From Aquimarina megaterium XH134 (GTDB lineage: Bacteria > Bacteroidota > Bacteroidia > Flavobacteriales > Flavobacteriaceae): DNA of 64,000 bases. Within the stretch, counting starts at the first letter, position 1. Each line of letters begins with the position of its first letter. Where the stretch lies: NCBI RefSeq assembly GCF_000520975.1, contig NZ_JACB01000026.1, positions 1-64,000 of the forward strand, in the 5' to 3' direction. Below are positions 55,236-63,144 of the stretch, piece by piece. Both the position numbers and the translations under genes were made by a program. The notes beneath the pieces were generated by a model. It did no database searches and was not told the DNA's origin. It was given only the letters and a program-made list of their open reading frames with translations.

Positions 55236-55796
55236 TTAAGATATCTCATGTAGAGCTCTATTAAGACTGCGTAGTGTTATTCCTAAATAATCAGCTAGAT
55301 CTTGTTTAGAAAAAGCCATGGCTTCATTAGAAGAAAATTTCATTAATTTTTTAAGATTATAAGCAATAGGATATGATTGTTGTTGAGAGGCTCTAATTGC
55401 AGTATCTCTTACTTTATTGGCTAATGCTTTTAAAAGTAGTAAATTAAGTTTTGGGTGATTTTCTAATAGGGTATAGAAATCTTTAGCATCAATCTCATAT
55501 CCAGTAACTTCTGTTATTGCTTCTGCATTACAAAAACTAATAATATCATTAAAGACTTCTAATTCTCCAAGGATTTCACCAGTGCTAAAAAACTCCTGAA
55601 TAAAATCTCTGCCATTATCCTCGTTTACATAACATTTTACTACTCCATTTTTTATAATGAATATAGAGGGTACATATTTTCCCTGAATAATAATCTTTTC
55701 TTTTGAAATAAATCTCTTCTCTTTTACCATAGTACTTACAGAAGACTCTGATAGTTGTGAAAAGAAATCTAATAATTCTTGATTAATCCTAATCAT
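55236..55796 (-). CDS. Crp/Fnr family transcriptional regulator
   Basis: 186 residues with a cyclic-nucleotide-binding beta-barrel (about 20-125; IIIQGKYVPSIFIIKNGVVKCY and FFSTGEILGELEVF) followed by a winged HTH (about 150-186; SKQDLADYLGITLRSLNRAL). The Arg-Ser segment that binds cAMP in CRP is not conserved, as is usual in this Bacteroidetes group. It is divergent from the glycosyltransferase operon but separated by over 300 bases. Confidence 0.88.
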   Translation of the reverse strand: MIRINQELLDFFSQLSESSVSTMVKEKRFISKEKIIIQGKYVPSIFIIKNGVVKCYVNEDNGRDFIQEFFSTGEILGELEVFNDIISFCNAEAITEVTGYEIDAKDFYTLLENHPKLNLLLLKALANKVRDTAIRASQQQSYPIAYNLKKLMKFSSNEAMAFSKQDLADYLGITLRSLNRALHEIS

Positions 55797-56129
55797 TTGA
55801 AAAATGCTTAAACGAACCGTCTTTTTGAGTTAAAAAATGATGCACTTGCAATATACTAAAGAAGTAGTATGATTAAGTAGATATTTTGATTCAATTATAG
55901 ATTCTGGATCAGGTCTGAAAAAGTAGGTTAACTCATCGTAAGAAGAGTATATCACTACCTTAACCTCTCAAAGCTTACATCACATTAGATCATACTTAAA
56001 AAGGGTAAATCACTGACTATTAATAGGTAAATCCCCCTTTTTTGAGAGGCGAACCCATTGTATCTTGATAAAAATTTAGTTGTACAGACAAGTATAGCAA
56101 TACAACTTGCAACTAAAAAGAGAATAATA
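55797..56129. other. 333-base gap, leader region of the hydroxyproline-glycosylation operon
   Basis: Contains a long-loop hairpin, AAAAAGGG (55998-56005) with CCCTTTTT (56035-56042), ending in T residues, with two copies of GGTAAATC between. A weak promoter candidate (TTG 56042-56044, 16-base spacer, TATCTTGA 56061) follows. These may be a transcript-end signal or attenuator; nothing stronger can be said. Confidence 0.4.
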
Positions 56130-57032
56130 ATGCTCGAAAAGATATACATACAAATACCAGCATACCGGGATAAAGAACTGTCTAACACAGTGATTGACCT
56201 TAATAAAATGGCTAAACATCCCGAGAGACTAAGAATCGTAATTGCATGGCAACATGGAAATAAAGAACAACTTAAAAAAGAAGTTTTTGACTACGGTAAT
56301 GTCGAAATTATTGATATTCACTACAAAGACAGTAAAGGTTGTAACTGGGCACGTAATTTACTTCAGAAACAATGGAAAAATGAAGCCTATACCTTATACC
56401 TTGATTCTCATCATAGGTTTGTGAAAAACTGGGACGAGGAAACTATAAAAATGTTTAAAGCCTTAAAAGATGAAGGTATAAAAAAACCAATTATCACAGC
56501 ATATCTTCCTTCTTATGATCCCGAAAATGAACCCGATGGAAGAATGAAATACCCGCTTAAAATCTATCCTTTAGAGCGAGACAAAGGACTCCTTACGAAG
56601 TTAACAAGTTATCCTATTCCTCATTGGAAAAAAATTAAGAAACCACTTCTTGCACAATTTATCTCATTACACTTTTTGTTTGCCGATGGTTTCTTTAATA
56701 ATGAAATTCATTTCGATCCAGAGATCTACTTTTTTGGAGATGAGGTATTAACCAGTCTTAGGGCATATACGTATGGATATGATTTGTTTCACCCTCATAT
56801 TATTTTGGGATGGCATTTATATGATAGAGAAACAAGAACACCACATTGGGATGATCATACCTCATGGTATAAACAGGAGGAGATATCTTATCATAAAATG
56901 AAAATAATCTATACAACAAACATGACTTCTAATACTATACTTGGCCCTGATAGGAAAGTGATTGAGTATGAAAAATATATTGATCTTAAGTTGTATGATA
57001 ATGGTATAGAAAATGAAGCAATCTGTAGCTGA
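56130..57032 (+). CDS. GlcNAc-transferase family glycosyltransferase (GT60-like)
   Basis: 300 residues from the ATG at 56130 (MLEKIYIQIPAYRDKEL); a 24-codon extension starting at 56058 is less likely. No signal peptide or membrane helix. The fold is GT-A type: IPAYRDKEL at 9-17, GCNWARNLLQ at 70-79 and YLDSHHRF at 90-97, with DSH (92-94) in the metal-DxD position, as in the Pfam GlcNAc family that includes Dictyostelium Skp1 GlcNAc-transferase and trypanosomal mucin enzymes (CAZy GT60). GDEVLTSLRAYTYGYDLFHP is a further conserved block. Its 3' end overlaps the next gene by 20 bases. Donor is inferred to be UDP-GlcNAc. Confidence 0.8.
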   Translation: MLEKIYIQIPAYRDKELSNTVIDLNKMAKHPERLRIVIAWQHGNKEQLKKEVFDYGNVEIIDIHYKDSKGCNWARNLLQKQWKNEAYTLYLDSHHRFVKNWDEETIKMFKALKDEGIKKPIITAYLPSYDPENEPDGRMKYPLKIYPLERDKGLLTKLTSYPIPHWKKIKKPLLAQFISLHFLFADGFFNNEIHFDPEIYFFGDEVLTSLRAYTYGYDLFHPHIILGWHLYDRETRTPHWDDHTSWYKQEEISYHKMKIIYTTNMTSNTILGPDRKVIEYEKYIDLKLYDNGIENEAICS

Positions 57033-57609
57033 GATATTAGAAAAAGATAAAATCATATGTATTGATGGTTTTGTACCTGCATCGATGTGTGCCAAAATAT
57101 TAGAAGAACTCGAATATTCTTTCTGGAAACGCAGTACGGTAATAGATCCAAGGATACATAAGAGTCATCTTAGCAACACCCGGATTAGTAAAAGTGCAGA
57201 TCAGGAATTGTTTACAGATACACTTATAGGAGTGATAAAGAAAATAGAAGAAGATATTACATCATTATTTGATGTAGAACCGAATAGGCTAGAGCAATGG
57301 CAAGCCACAAAATATGCCAAACATGGTAAGTTTGATTATCACTATGATAGTGGAGCCTGGGGAGAGCATTATGCAGGAGAACGAAAGAAAACCTATTTGT
57401 TATACCTCAATACACCTAAAAAAGGAGGTGCGACACATTTCAAAAATTTAGATATCAAAGTCAAACCAAAACAAGGAAGATTATTGGTCTGGGATAATTT
57501 ACTGCCAGACGGAAATTGTAATTATAATATGTTGCATGCAGGCTTACCCATTATTAATGGTAAAAAAACAACATTGGTTACCTGGGAAAGACAAAAAGCA
57601 ATACGATAA
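57013..57609 (+). CDS. prolyl 4-hydroxylase, Fe(II)/2-oxoglutarate dioxygenase
   Basis: 198 residues. The iron ligands are His110-x-Asp112 (FDYHYDSG) and His175 (NMLHAGLP); Lys185 (GKKTTL) is placed to bind 2-oxoglutarate. TYLLYLNTPKKGGATHF and VKPKQGRLLVWDN are the strand blocks of the P4H core, so an active P4H is likely. It hydroxylates Pro in peptide chains, typically in X-Pro-Gly or similar. Cytoplasmic; no signal. It overlaps the GT gene and is followed 22 bases on by a proline-rich protein gene, its probable substrate. Confidence 0.88.
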   Translation: MKQSVAEILEKDKIICIDGFVPASMCAKILEELEYSFWKRSTVIDPRIHKSHLSNTRISKSADQELFTDTLIGVIKKIEEDITSLFDVEPNRLEQWQATKYAKHGKFDYHYDSGAWGEHYAGERKKTYLLYLNTPKKGGATHFKNLDIKVKPKQGRLLVWDNLLPDGNCNYNMLHAGLPIINGKKTTLVTWERQKAIR

Positions 57610-57631
57610 AAACTCTAAAATTGAAACGCAT

Positions 57632-57982
57632 ATGACAAAAAAAATCAAAAACTTAAAAGCCGAAGGTTCTAAAATATCTCATATACGAGACAAGAACCTT
57701 ATTGTTTCTGTAAAGAACCAGGAGAAAATTATAAAGGATGTAATAAAAAAGCACGGACCCATTATTGATCTTGAAAAAGACCCACAATTACTAATTGATA
57801 TCCTGGTTAAATTTAAACCTCAGTTTTATGGACCTGATGGAGGGTTACCACCGGGAGGAGTACCAGATCCACCGCCACCTCCAGGTCCAGATTCTTACAG
57901 AGCAATTGAAAATGTTCATCTTATGAAAGAAATTTTAAAACTAAATAAGAAAATGAGTAGTATAAAAAAACGACTCAAGTAA
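57632..57982 (+). CDS. proline-rich small protein, candidate substrate of the P4H and GT
   Basis: 116 residues from the ATG at 57632; a frame from 57536 overlaps the P4H gene and gives a non-natural start. Residues 1-60 are basic and amphipathic with alternating strands and helices (NLIVSVKNQEKIIKDVIKK). Residues 63-87 form a proline-rich segment with P73-P74-G75, five Pro at 80-84, G85 and P86: PPG motifs as in collagen-like P4H substrates. The last 25 residues are a basic helix (ILKLNKKMSSIKKRLK). No signal peptide or family match. I infer that it receives hydroxyproline and sugar. Confidence 0.72.
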   Translation: MTKKIKNLKAEGSKISHIRDKNLIVSVKNQEKIIKDVIKKHGPIIDLEKDPQLLIDILVKFKPQFYGPDGGLPPGGVPDPPPPPGPDSYRAIENVHLMKEILKLNKKMSSIKKRLK

Positions 57983-57985
57983 CCT

Positions 57986-58220
57986 TTAACCCAGATTGTG
58001 CAGTAGATTTTCTAATACATAATTCGGGTTTGCTATGTATTAACCTGAGTTTGATTAATCTGAAATGCGTCAGTTTGAGTGAAATTCTGTTAAGAATTTT
58101 GTATCGAAAACAAGCATTTCAATGCTAAAAACCTATTCTCGATACAAATTTCACTCATTTTAATCGTAAAATTCACTCGAATTGACAGTTTTTATGCCCT
58201 TTGAAATATTAATCAGGTTA
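57986..58220. repeat. palindromic repeat element: end fragment plus a 180-bp inverted repeat
   Basis: Positions 57986-58007 match the terminal arm of the 63.4 kb element at 20 of 22 bases. A larger inverted repeat runs from TAACCTGA (58041-58048) to TCAGGTTA (58213-58220), with nested stems TTGTATCGA/TCGATACAA (58099-58107 and 58139-58147) and GAGTGAAATT/AATTTCACTC (58077-58086 and 58147-58156). It starts in the gap after the proline-rich gene. Confidence 0.6.
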
Positions 58221-58226
58221 TTAGTA

Positions 58227-58298
58227 TCAGACCGAGCTTTTCTAAACCTATATAACCATCAAAATAAGTAAACAAACCTTCAGAAAGGCTCGGTTTGA
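58227..58298. repeat. inverted repeat, possible terminator of the DoxX gene
   Basis: Arms 58227-58243 and 58282-58298 pair at 15 of 17 positions and lie 22 bases beyond the stop of the DoxX-like gene. It could act as a terminator for transcription from that side or be part of the repeat cluster. Confidence 0.5.
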
Positions 58299-58320
58299 TC
58301 AATTCATTTTAGAAAATGTA

Positions 58321-58956
58321 TTATTGCAAGGTATTCTCTTTGGGATAATACATTCGTCTTCTTTTTAGGCCTATAATTAATCCTGTTATACCCACCAGAA
58401 AACAAACTCCTGCCCAAAAGAAAGGGTCATAACCATCAACTAGTAATCTATAGATAAAAGTGAACAGGAATAAGGCGATCCCAGTTATTTCCCAGATTTT
58501 ATCTTTTTCAAACCTTTTCTTTTTATCAAATATAGGGGGGAGGTTGATTATAACCTTTAGCGCATTCCAATCCCATATAATCAGTAGCATATTTGCGAAT
58601 AGCATTAACCCTGTAATCACAGGTGTGTAGGCAAAGCAATAGGATAAGGTAATTATAAATACATTGGCGATTATAGGGAGATTAAGTAGCGCTCCCAGTT
58701 TAGCATATCTTTGGGTCATGAGCAAACCTCCTGCGATGAGTTGGCCAATGCCAATAAATTTCCAATATAACCCAGATTGATACATGGTTTCAAAAAAATG
58801 CCAGGCAGTATCAATAGGCTCCGATGCTCCGCTTATCGATGTAAATCGTTTTCCTTTGATTTTGATAAGGCTTGCAAAAACAAATGCCCCACCGATCATA
58901 TACCGGGTATAAATGATAAAAACCTGTAACCATAGCTTTTCTTTAATGCTACTCAT
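58321..58956 (-). CDS. DoxX-like membrane protein
   Basis: 211 residues with six or so hydrophobic helices. IIYTRYMIGGAFVFASLIKIKGKRF and WKFIGIGQLIAGGLLMTQRYAKLGALL (as pieces) are the DoxX-type blocks. It could be a quinone- or redox-linked membrane protein; function in this group is unclear. It overlaps in direction and is 15 bases downstream of the DinB gene, so they form an operon. Confidence 0.8.
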   Translation of the reverse strand: MSSIKEKLWLQVFIIYTRYMIGGAFVFASLIKIKGKRFTSISGASEPIDTAWHFFETMYQSGLYWKFIGIGQLIAGGLLMTQRYAKLGALLNLPIIANVFIITLSYCFAYTPVITGLMLFANMLLIIWDWNALKVIINLPPIFDKKKRFEKDKIWEITGIALFLFTFIYRLLVDGYDPFFWAGVCFLVGITGLIIGLKRRRMYYPKENTLQ

Positions 58957-58971
58957 ATCTTATTTTTAATC

Positions 58972-59484
58972 TTAGAATTCTTTTTTTAATTCCTCTATAG
59001 CAGCAATGTGATGATCATCGTGCTCTGCAACAAAAAGAAACAGGTCCATAGTTCGCATTGGTGTTTTTAACCTGGGGTGCAATGCATGTTTATAGATTTC
59101 CTTTTCGGTAAGTTGATGAAGTTGGTTTACAGTTACTGTACGAATAGCCAAGAATTCTTTAAGTAAATCATTACTGTCTCTTAGATTGTGCTGGGCAAAA
59201 TCTGTTTTTTGGTTTTGCAGATCGGCAGGCCTCAATTCTATTTTGTCGGTTATAATATCATTAAGTCTTCCTTGCCAGATGGGTTCTAAATCGATCAGGT
59301 GGCCAATGTTTTCCTGTATCGACCATTTTCTGTTTCTTTTATGGATTAATTGTTCTTTTGTAAGAGAATCGATCGTATTTGCAAGAACAGAAGGAGCGCC
59401 TTCTAATCTTTTGAGTAGTAAGGGGAAAATATTTTCTTCAAAAGAAAAATCAAACTTTCTATCAAACCATTTTTCTCGTTTCAT
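58972..59484 (-). CDS. DinB family protein
   Basis: 170 residues, four-helix bundle. The metal-binding His pattern is HLIDLEPIW (His near 65), and AEHDDHHIA near 156-162. DinB/YfiT-like enzymes include thiol-dependent transferases. Position between DoxX and an MDR oxidoreductase, all on the minus strand and with 15-base gaps, suggests a shared stress-related operon. Confidence 0.85.
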   Translation of the reverse strand: MKREKWFDRKFDFSFEENIFPLLLKRLEGAPSVLANTIDSLTKEQLIHKRNRKWSIQENIGHLIDLEPIWQGRLNDIITDKIELRPADLQNQKTDFAQHNLRDSNDLLKEFLAIRTVTVNQLHQLTEKEIYKHALHPRLKTPMRTMDLFLFVAEHDDHHIAAIEELKKEF

Positions 59485-59499
59485 ATATATTCTTTTAAT

Positions 59500-60468
59500 T
59501 TAAGCTTCAGACGTGATAATTGTTTTTCCCAGAACAAGTCCTTCTCCAAAATACTGAAATGCTGCTATGCCCTGGGATAGTGGATAACATCTATCAATAA
59601 TCGGTACTACTTTTCCGGCATCACGTAGTTTCAGCATATGACCGATATCTTCTTTATTTTGTTTATGCATCAGGAGTCCCATTTTCTTACTCGTAGTTTT
59701 TGAGATCAGAGGACCGCAAAAGAGAACCTGTAAAAGTCTACACATAGAACCGCCTGCCATAACGTAGGCTCCTTTAGGTTTTAAAATACGCTTAAAGTCA
59801 AAAATCGAACGACGTCCCACAATATCAAAAATCAAGTCGTATTGTTGTTTATTTTTAGTAAAATCTTCTTTGGTATAATCAATAACGTGATCTGCACCGA
59901 TTGATCTCATCAAGTCTAGTTTTCTGGCGCTGTCTACACCAGTTACTTCGGCGCCCAATGATTTGGCGATTTGTATCGCAAACGTTCCTGCTCCGCCGCC
60001 AGCACCATTGATCAAAACTTGTTGTCCGGGTTTAATCTCTCCATTGTAACGAAGTCCTTGTAGGGCGACAACACCTGCTTGCGGTATGGCTGATGCTTCT
60101 TCAAATGTAATATGCTCTGGTTTTAACAATAATAGATCTTCGTGAACACATACATACTCTGCAAAACCTCCCCACTGTTCGAATATATCTGCAAACACGG
60201 CATCACCAGGCCTAAATTTACTAACGCCTTTACCAATACTAACAACTTGTCCGGCAATATCAGAACCAAGAATGTGATACTTCGGTTTTAGAAGTCCCCA
60301 GATACGGGCAAAGAAAGGTTTTCCCCTCAGGAGTTCCCAATCTGATGAGTTGATGGCAGTTGCACGAATTTTGACCAGTACTTCATTTTCTTTGGGAATA
60401 GGTACAGGGATTTCTTTAAAGGTAAGTACATCAGACGTACCATATTTGTGATACATCAGAGCTTTCAT
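59500..60468 (-). CDS. NAD(P)H:quinone oxidoreductase, MDR family, no zinc
   Basis: 322 residues from the ATG at 60468 (MKALMYHKYG); the ten-codon extension to 60498 is less likely. GHGNxG-type NINGAGGGAGTFAIQIAKSLGA holds the coenzyme loop, and no catalytic-zinc cysteine pattern is visible, so it is a quinone-reductase-like MDR enzyme. It is the first of the operon with DinB and DoxX. The substrate is not known. Confidence 0.85.
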   Translation of the reverse strand: MKALMYHKYGTSDVLTFKEIPVPIPKENEVLVKIRATAINSSDWELLRGKPFFARIWGLLKPKYHILGSDIAGQVVSIGKGVSKFRPGDAVFADIFEQWGGFAEYVCVHEDLLLLKPEHITFEEASAIPQAGVVALQGLRYNGEIKPGQQVLINGAGGGAGTFAIQIAKSLGAEVTGVDSARKLDLMRSIGADHVIDYTKEDFTKNKQQYDLIFDIVGRRSIFDFKRILKPKGAYVMAGGSMCRLLQVLFCGPLISKTTSKKMGLLMHKQNKEDIGHMLKLRDAGKVVPIIDRCYPLSQGIAAFQYFGEGLVLGKTIITSEA

Positions 60469-60742
60469 TTGAGTATCCCTTTCTATACTATACCTCATAC
60501 GTATTTATGATTTAGGATTGGTGTGTATGTATAGGACGATTACCTCTGGGTATTGTTACAATGCTCAGAGGTAATCGGTTAGTTTTCGACACTGCTTCGA
60601 CACTGCTTCGACAGGCCTGCCCTGAGTTTATCGAAGGGCTCAGTGTAAACAAGCTCAGTGTGACAACTTAGTGTGGCATGTTTTTGATTGCACCTATCAC
60701 TAGTTCAAGAATAGTGTTGTAATAGGTAGATAATCAAAATCT
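60469..60742. other. gap with hairpin and REP-like repeat
   Basis: Contains a perfect 11-bp inverted repeat (60538-60548 and 60566-60576) and then a G+C-richer REP-like stretch (60587-60680) with two direct copies of CGACACTGCTT and a third start, plus GCTCAGTGT repeats. Confidence 0.6.
60587..60680. repeat. REP-like repeat of the Bacteroidetes type
   Basis: CGACACTGCTT at 60587-60597 and 60598-60608 is followed by CGACAGGC, then CTTCGA...TCGAAG pairs and three CTCAGTGT-like units. Such short repeats with CTTCGACA and CTCAGTGTGACA words are scattered between genes in many Bacteroidetes genomes. Confidence 0.6.
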
Positions 60743-62569
60743 TTATTCGACTTGCTTTTGTTTTTTCTGCTCTATTTCCTTGATCATGTTTAAGGCATTC
60801 GTATTTTTCTCATTGAGGCTATACGATTTTTTGTAGTTCTCAATGGCCAGATCCAGTTCTCCGATCTTCATACAGGCTTCAGCATAACTGTCATATACAT
60901 TAAAACTTTCTGGATAGAGTAGCATATTAACTTTAAATATATCTTGTGCTAATTTTAAGTTTTCGGCACCCATAAAACGATATCCTAATCGGTTTAGATT
61001 ATTTTCTGAAACCGCAGGATCATCTGCATTGGTTTTCATTATTTCCTGATACGCTTTCAGACCTTCTTCAAAATTACCTTCTTCAAGAAACTCAAAAGGA
61101 ATTCTTTCATCTTCTTTCATCAATACCAAAGTAGATTCAACTGTTTTTTTCATAGGATGTATGAGTAACATATTCAGTTGCCCACTTTCTGCATTGGTTG
61201 TAAACTGAATAGGTTGGTTGTTTTCTCTACCGATATACGTGCTATCAGATACCTTAAATAAAGCTACCGGTTCTGCACCCATATCTTTTTTGAATAGCTG
61301 ATTGTTAGCATGGTATATATTGATAAGGTTGTTATTCCCTAAACGATATCGACCACTAATTTCCTCAAGCTGAGTAGTGGTCATTTCCATTTTTTCATAT
61401 GTTGGTACAAAACCATCCCACGAATAGGAAAGTGCTACCGATCGAATCAATTCTGAGATAAAATCAGGATGATTAGAGTTGGTTAATACAACCACTCCGT
61501 ATCCTTTATCTTTATGCGCTATCATTTCACTAGAAAACCCTTCGTCCCAACCCCCGTGGCCAAAGTAAATTTCGTCTTCCATTTTGTTTATAAAGATGCC
61601 TAATCCACTAAAATCTTCTACAAATGGAGTTAGCATTTTGGTAGTCATATCCTGAGATAATGCAGCTTTGCTTTCTCCTTTTAATGTCTGTTGTATATTA
61701 ACTGCAAATTTAGCCAGGTCTTCTGCGGTAGTCCATAATCCTGCTGCAGCCATTTCTGGATAGGTATGTCGTTTCCCTTTGGTCATAGAACCATCAGGCA
61801 GGTAACCGGTTGCAGCCATTTTTAATTGTTCACTTTGTAAAGGTTGATCATATGTACTATTACTCATTTGTAAGGGTTGCAATACCAATTCATTCATAAG
61901 CTGTGGAAATGGCTTTTGAGCAACATCGATCATCATTTGTTGCATCACTGTATATCCTCCTCCTGAGTAGCGAAAACTCTTTTCTGGAGTTTTATCTACA
62001 AAGATAGCCCCAGAATTGGCCGGGGATTCTCCGTTTAACACCTGTACTAGTGTAGGTACAGGCAAATCAGGACTGTATCCTAAAAAACCATGTACGGTTA
62101 ATCCTCCAGAATGATTAAGAAGGTGCTTAAGAGCAACTTTCTTTTCTTTGGTAAATTCACTGTCTGGTAATTTCCAGGACTGTAAATAGGTATTTACATC
62201 TTTGTCGAGATCAATTTTACCTTGTTCTACAAGTGTTAATGCCCCATATGCTGCTACGGGTTTACTAATAGATCCGGCCTGAAAAAGCGTTTGATCGGTG
62301 ACAGGGGATTTTGTTTCCTTGTCTGTGATACCATAGCTTTTTATCCAATCGATCTTATAATCTTTAATAACAGCAATGCTTACTCCCGGAACCCCGTAAT
62401 GTTTCATACGTTCTTCTATGGTCCATGTCGAATCCCCCTTGATATATACGGGATGACTAAGATTGGTTTCTACCAGCTTTACATGATCTGGTGCAACGAC
62501 CGCTTCCGGAGTAGTAGAACAAGAAATAAAAAAAGAAAGAACAGGAAAAAGAAATATGAGTTTTTTCAT
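60743..62569 (-). CDS. lipoprotein serine hydrolase (beta-lactamase/class C family) with TPR-like tail
   Basis: 608 residues. The lipoprotein signal ends at SFFISCST (Cys17). The active-site S-x-x-K is in QAGSISKPVA, the Tyr is in RYSGGGYTVM and the third motif is HGGWDEG. The last 110 residues are helical with TPR-like repeats (GLKAYQEIMKTN and LAIENYKKSY). It could be a peptidase or esterase rather than a beta-lactamase. Exposed on a membrane. Confidence 0.85.
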   Translation of the reverse strand: MKKLIFLFPVLSFFISCSTTPEAVVAPDHVKLVETNLSHPVYIKGDSTWTIEERMKHYGVPGVSIAVIKDYKIDWIKSYGITDKETKSPVTDQTLFQAGSISKPVAAYGALTLVEQGKIDLDKDVNTYLQSWKLPDSEFTKEKKVALKHLLNHSGGLTVHGFLGYSPDLPVPTLVQVLNGESPANSGAIFVDKTPEKSFRYSGGGYTVMQQMMIDVAQKPFPQLMNELVLQPLQMSNSTYDQPLQSEQLKMAATGYLPDGSMTKGKRHTYPEMAAAGLWTTAEDLAKFAVNIQQTLKGESKAALSQDMTTKMLTPFVEDFSGLGIFINKMEDEIYFGHGGWDEGFSSEMIAHKDKGYGVVVLTNSNHPDFISELIRSVALSYSWDGFVPTYEKMEMTTTQLEEISGRYRLGNNNLINIYHANNQLFKKDMGAEPVALFKVSDSTYIGRENNQPIQFTTNAESGQLNMLLIHPMKKTVESTLVLMKEDERIPFEFLEEGNFEEGLKAYQEIMKTNADDPAVSENNLNRLGYRFMGAENLKLAQDIFKVNMLLYPESFNVYDSYAEACMKIGELDLAIENYKKSYSLNEKNTNALNMIKEIEQKKQKQVE

Positions 62570-62700
62570 GATGATTTTGATTGTTGTGTGGTTTGATTGA
62601 TGATTCTATTTGATTCGGATAAAGTTAGTAAAAATAGTATAGGTAGTTGGTATGATAATCATACATTTCCTTAAAACAAGACTTAGAGTAAAAAGGAGTG

Positions 62701-63144
62701 TTATTTATCTTTTTTTAGCTCAAAATTAATAAGTACAATAGGGTCTTTGTCTTCTATTCCTCCTGCAGCGGCATATGCTTTTCTTGCAGCTATATTAGAA
62801 TGTTCTGTTGCCAACCAGGCTTCTTCACAGTCAAATTGTTTTGCATATTCACATAAATACCTGGTCACTTTGCGTCCGATGCCTCTATTATGATATTCAT
62901 CCAGTACAGAGACTTCATCGATAAAGAATACAGGGTCTTTATCGGGGTGAACATAATGAAATCCCGAGGCCATTCCTACAATTTGTGCACCATCATAGGC
63001 TAGTACCATGTGGTGTCTTGGATCCTTTAAAAATTCTTTGGCCCGATTTGTTTTTATGGGGTAATCAAACAAGGCATCTCCCACCTGCACCATTGCAGAG
63101 AGATCAGCTTCGGTAGCCAGTTTTAATGCTATGTGTTCTACCAT
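62701..63144 (-). CDS. GNAT family N-acetyltransferase
   Basis: 147 residues from the ATG at 63144 (MVEHIALKLATEADL). A 24-codon extension to 63216 is unlikely. The acetyl-CoA loop is in VLDEYHNRGIGRKVTRYL, and EHSNIAARKAYAAAG is motif B. Similar to aminoglycoside or polyamine acetyltransferases; substrate unknown. Confidence 0.85.
   Translation of the reverse strand: MVEHIALKLATEADLSAMVQVGDALFDYPIKTNRAKEFLKDPRHHMVLAYDGAQIVGMASGFHYVHPDKDPVFFIDEVSVLDEYHNRGIGRKVTRYLCEYAKQFDCEEAWLATEHSNIAARKAYAAAGGIEDKDPIVLINFELKKDK

Larger units (their letters stand above)
57983..58320. other. 338-base gap after the P4H operon
   Basis: It is almost entirely occupied by the palindromic repeat (57986-58220) and a second hairpin (58227-58298). 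No gene. Confidence 0.75.

Noticed and set aside
55985-56188. 67-codon membrane-like ORF on the minus strand at the start of the GT gene
   Set aside because: It overlaps the real start of the glycosyltransferase and its hydrophobic character is that of an antisense frame.
56130-57032. The GT as part of a capsule or O-antigen cluster
   Set aside because: No sugar-nucleotide, flippase or other glycosyltransferase gene is nearby, and the direct overlap with a P4H gene points to protein modification instead.
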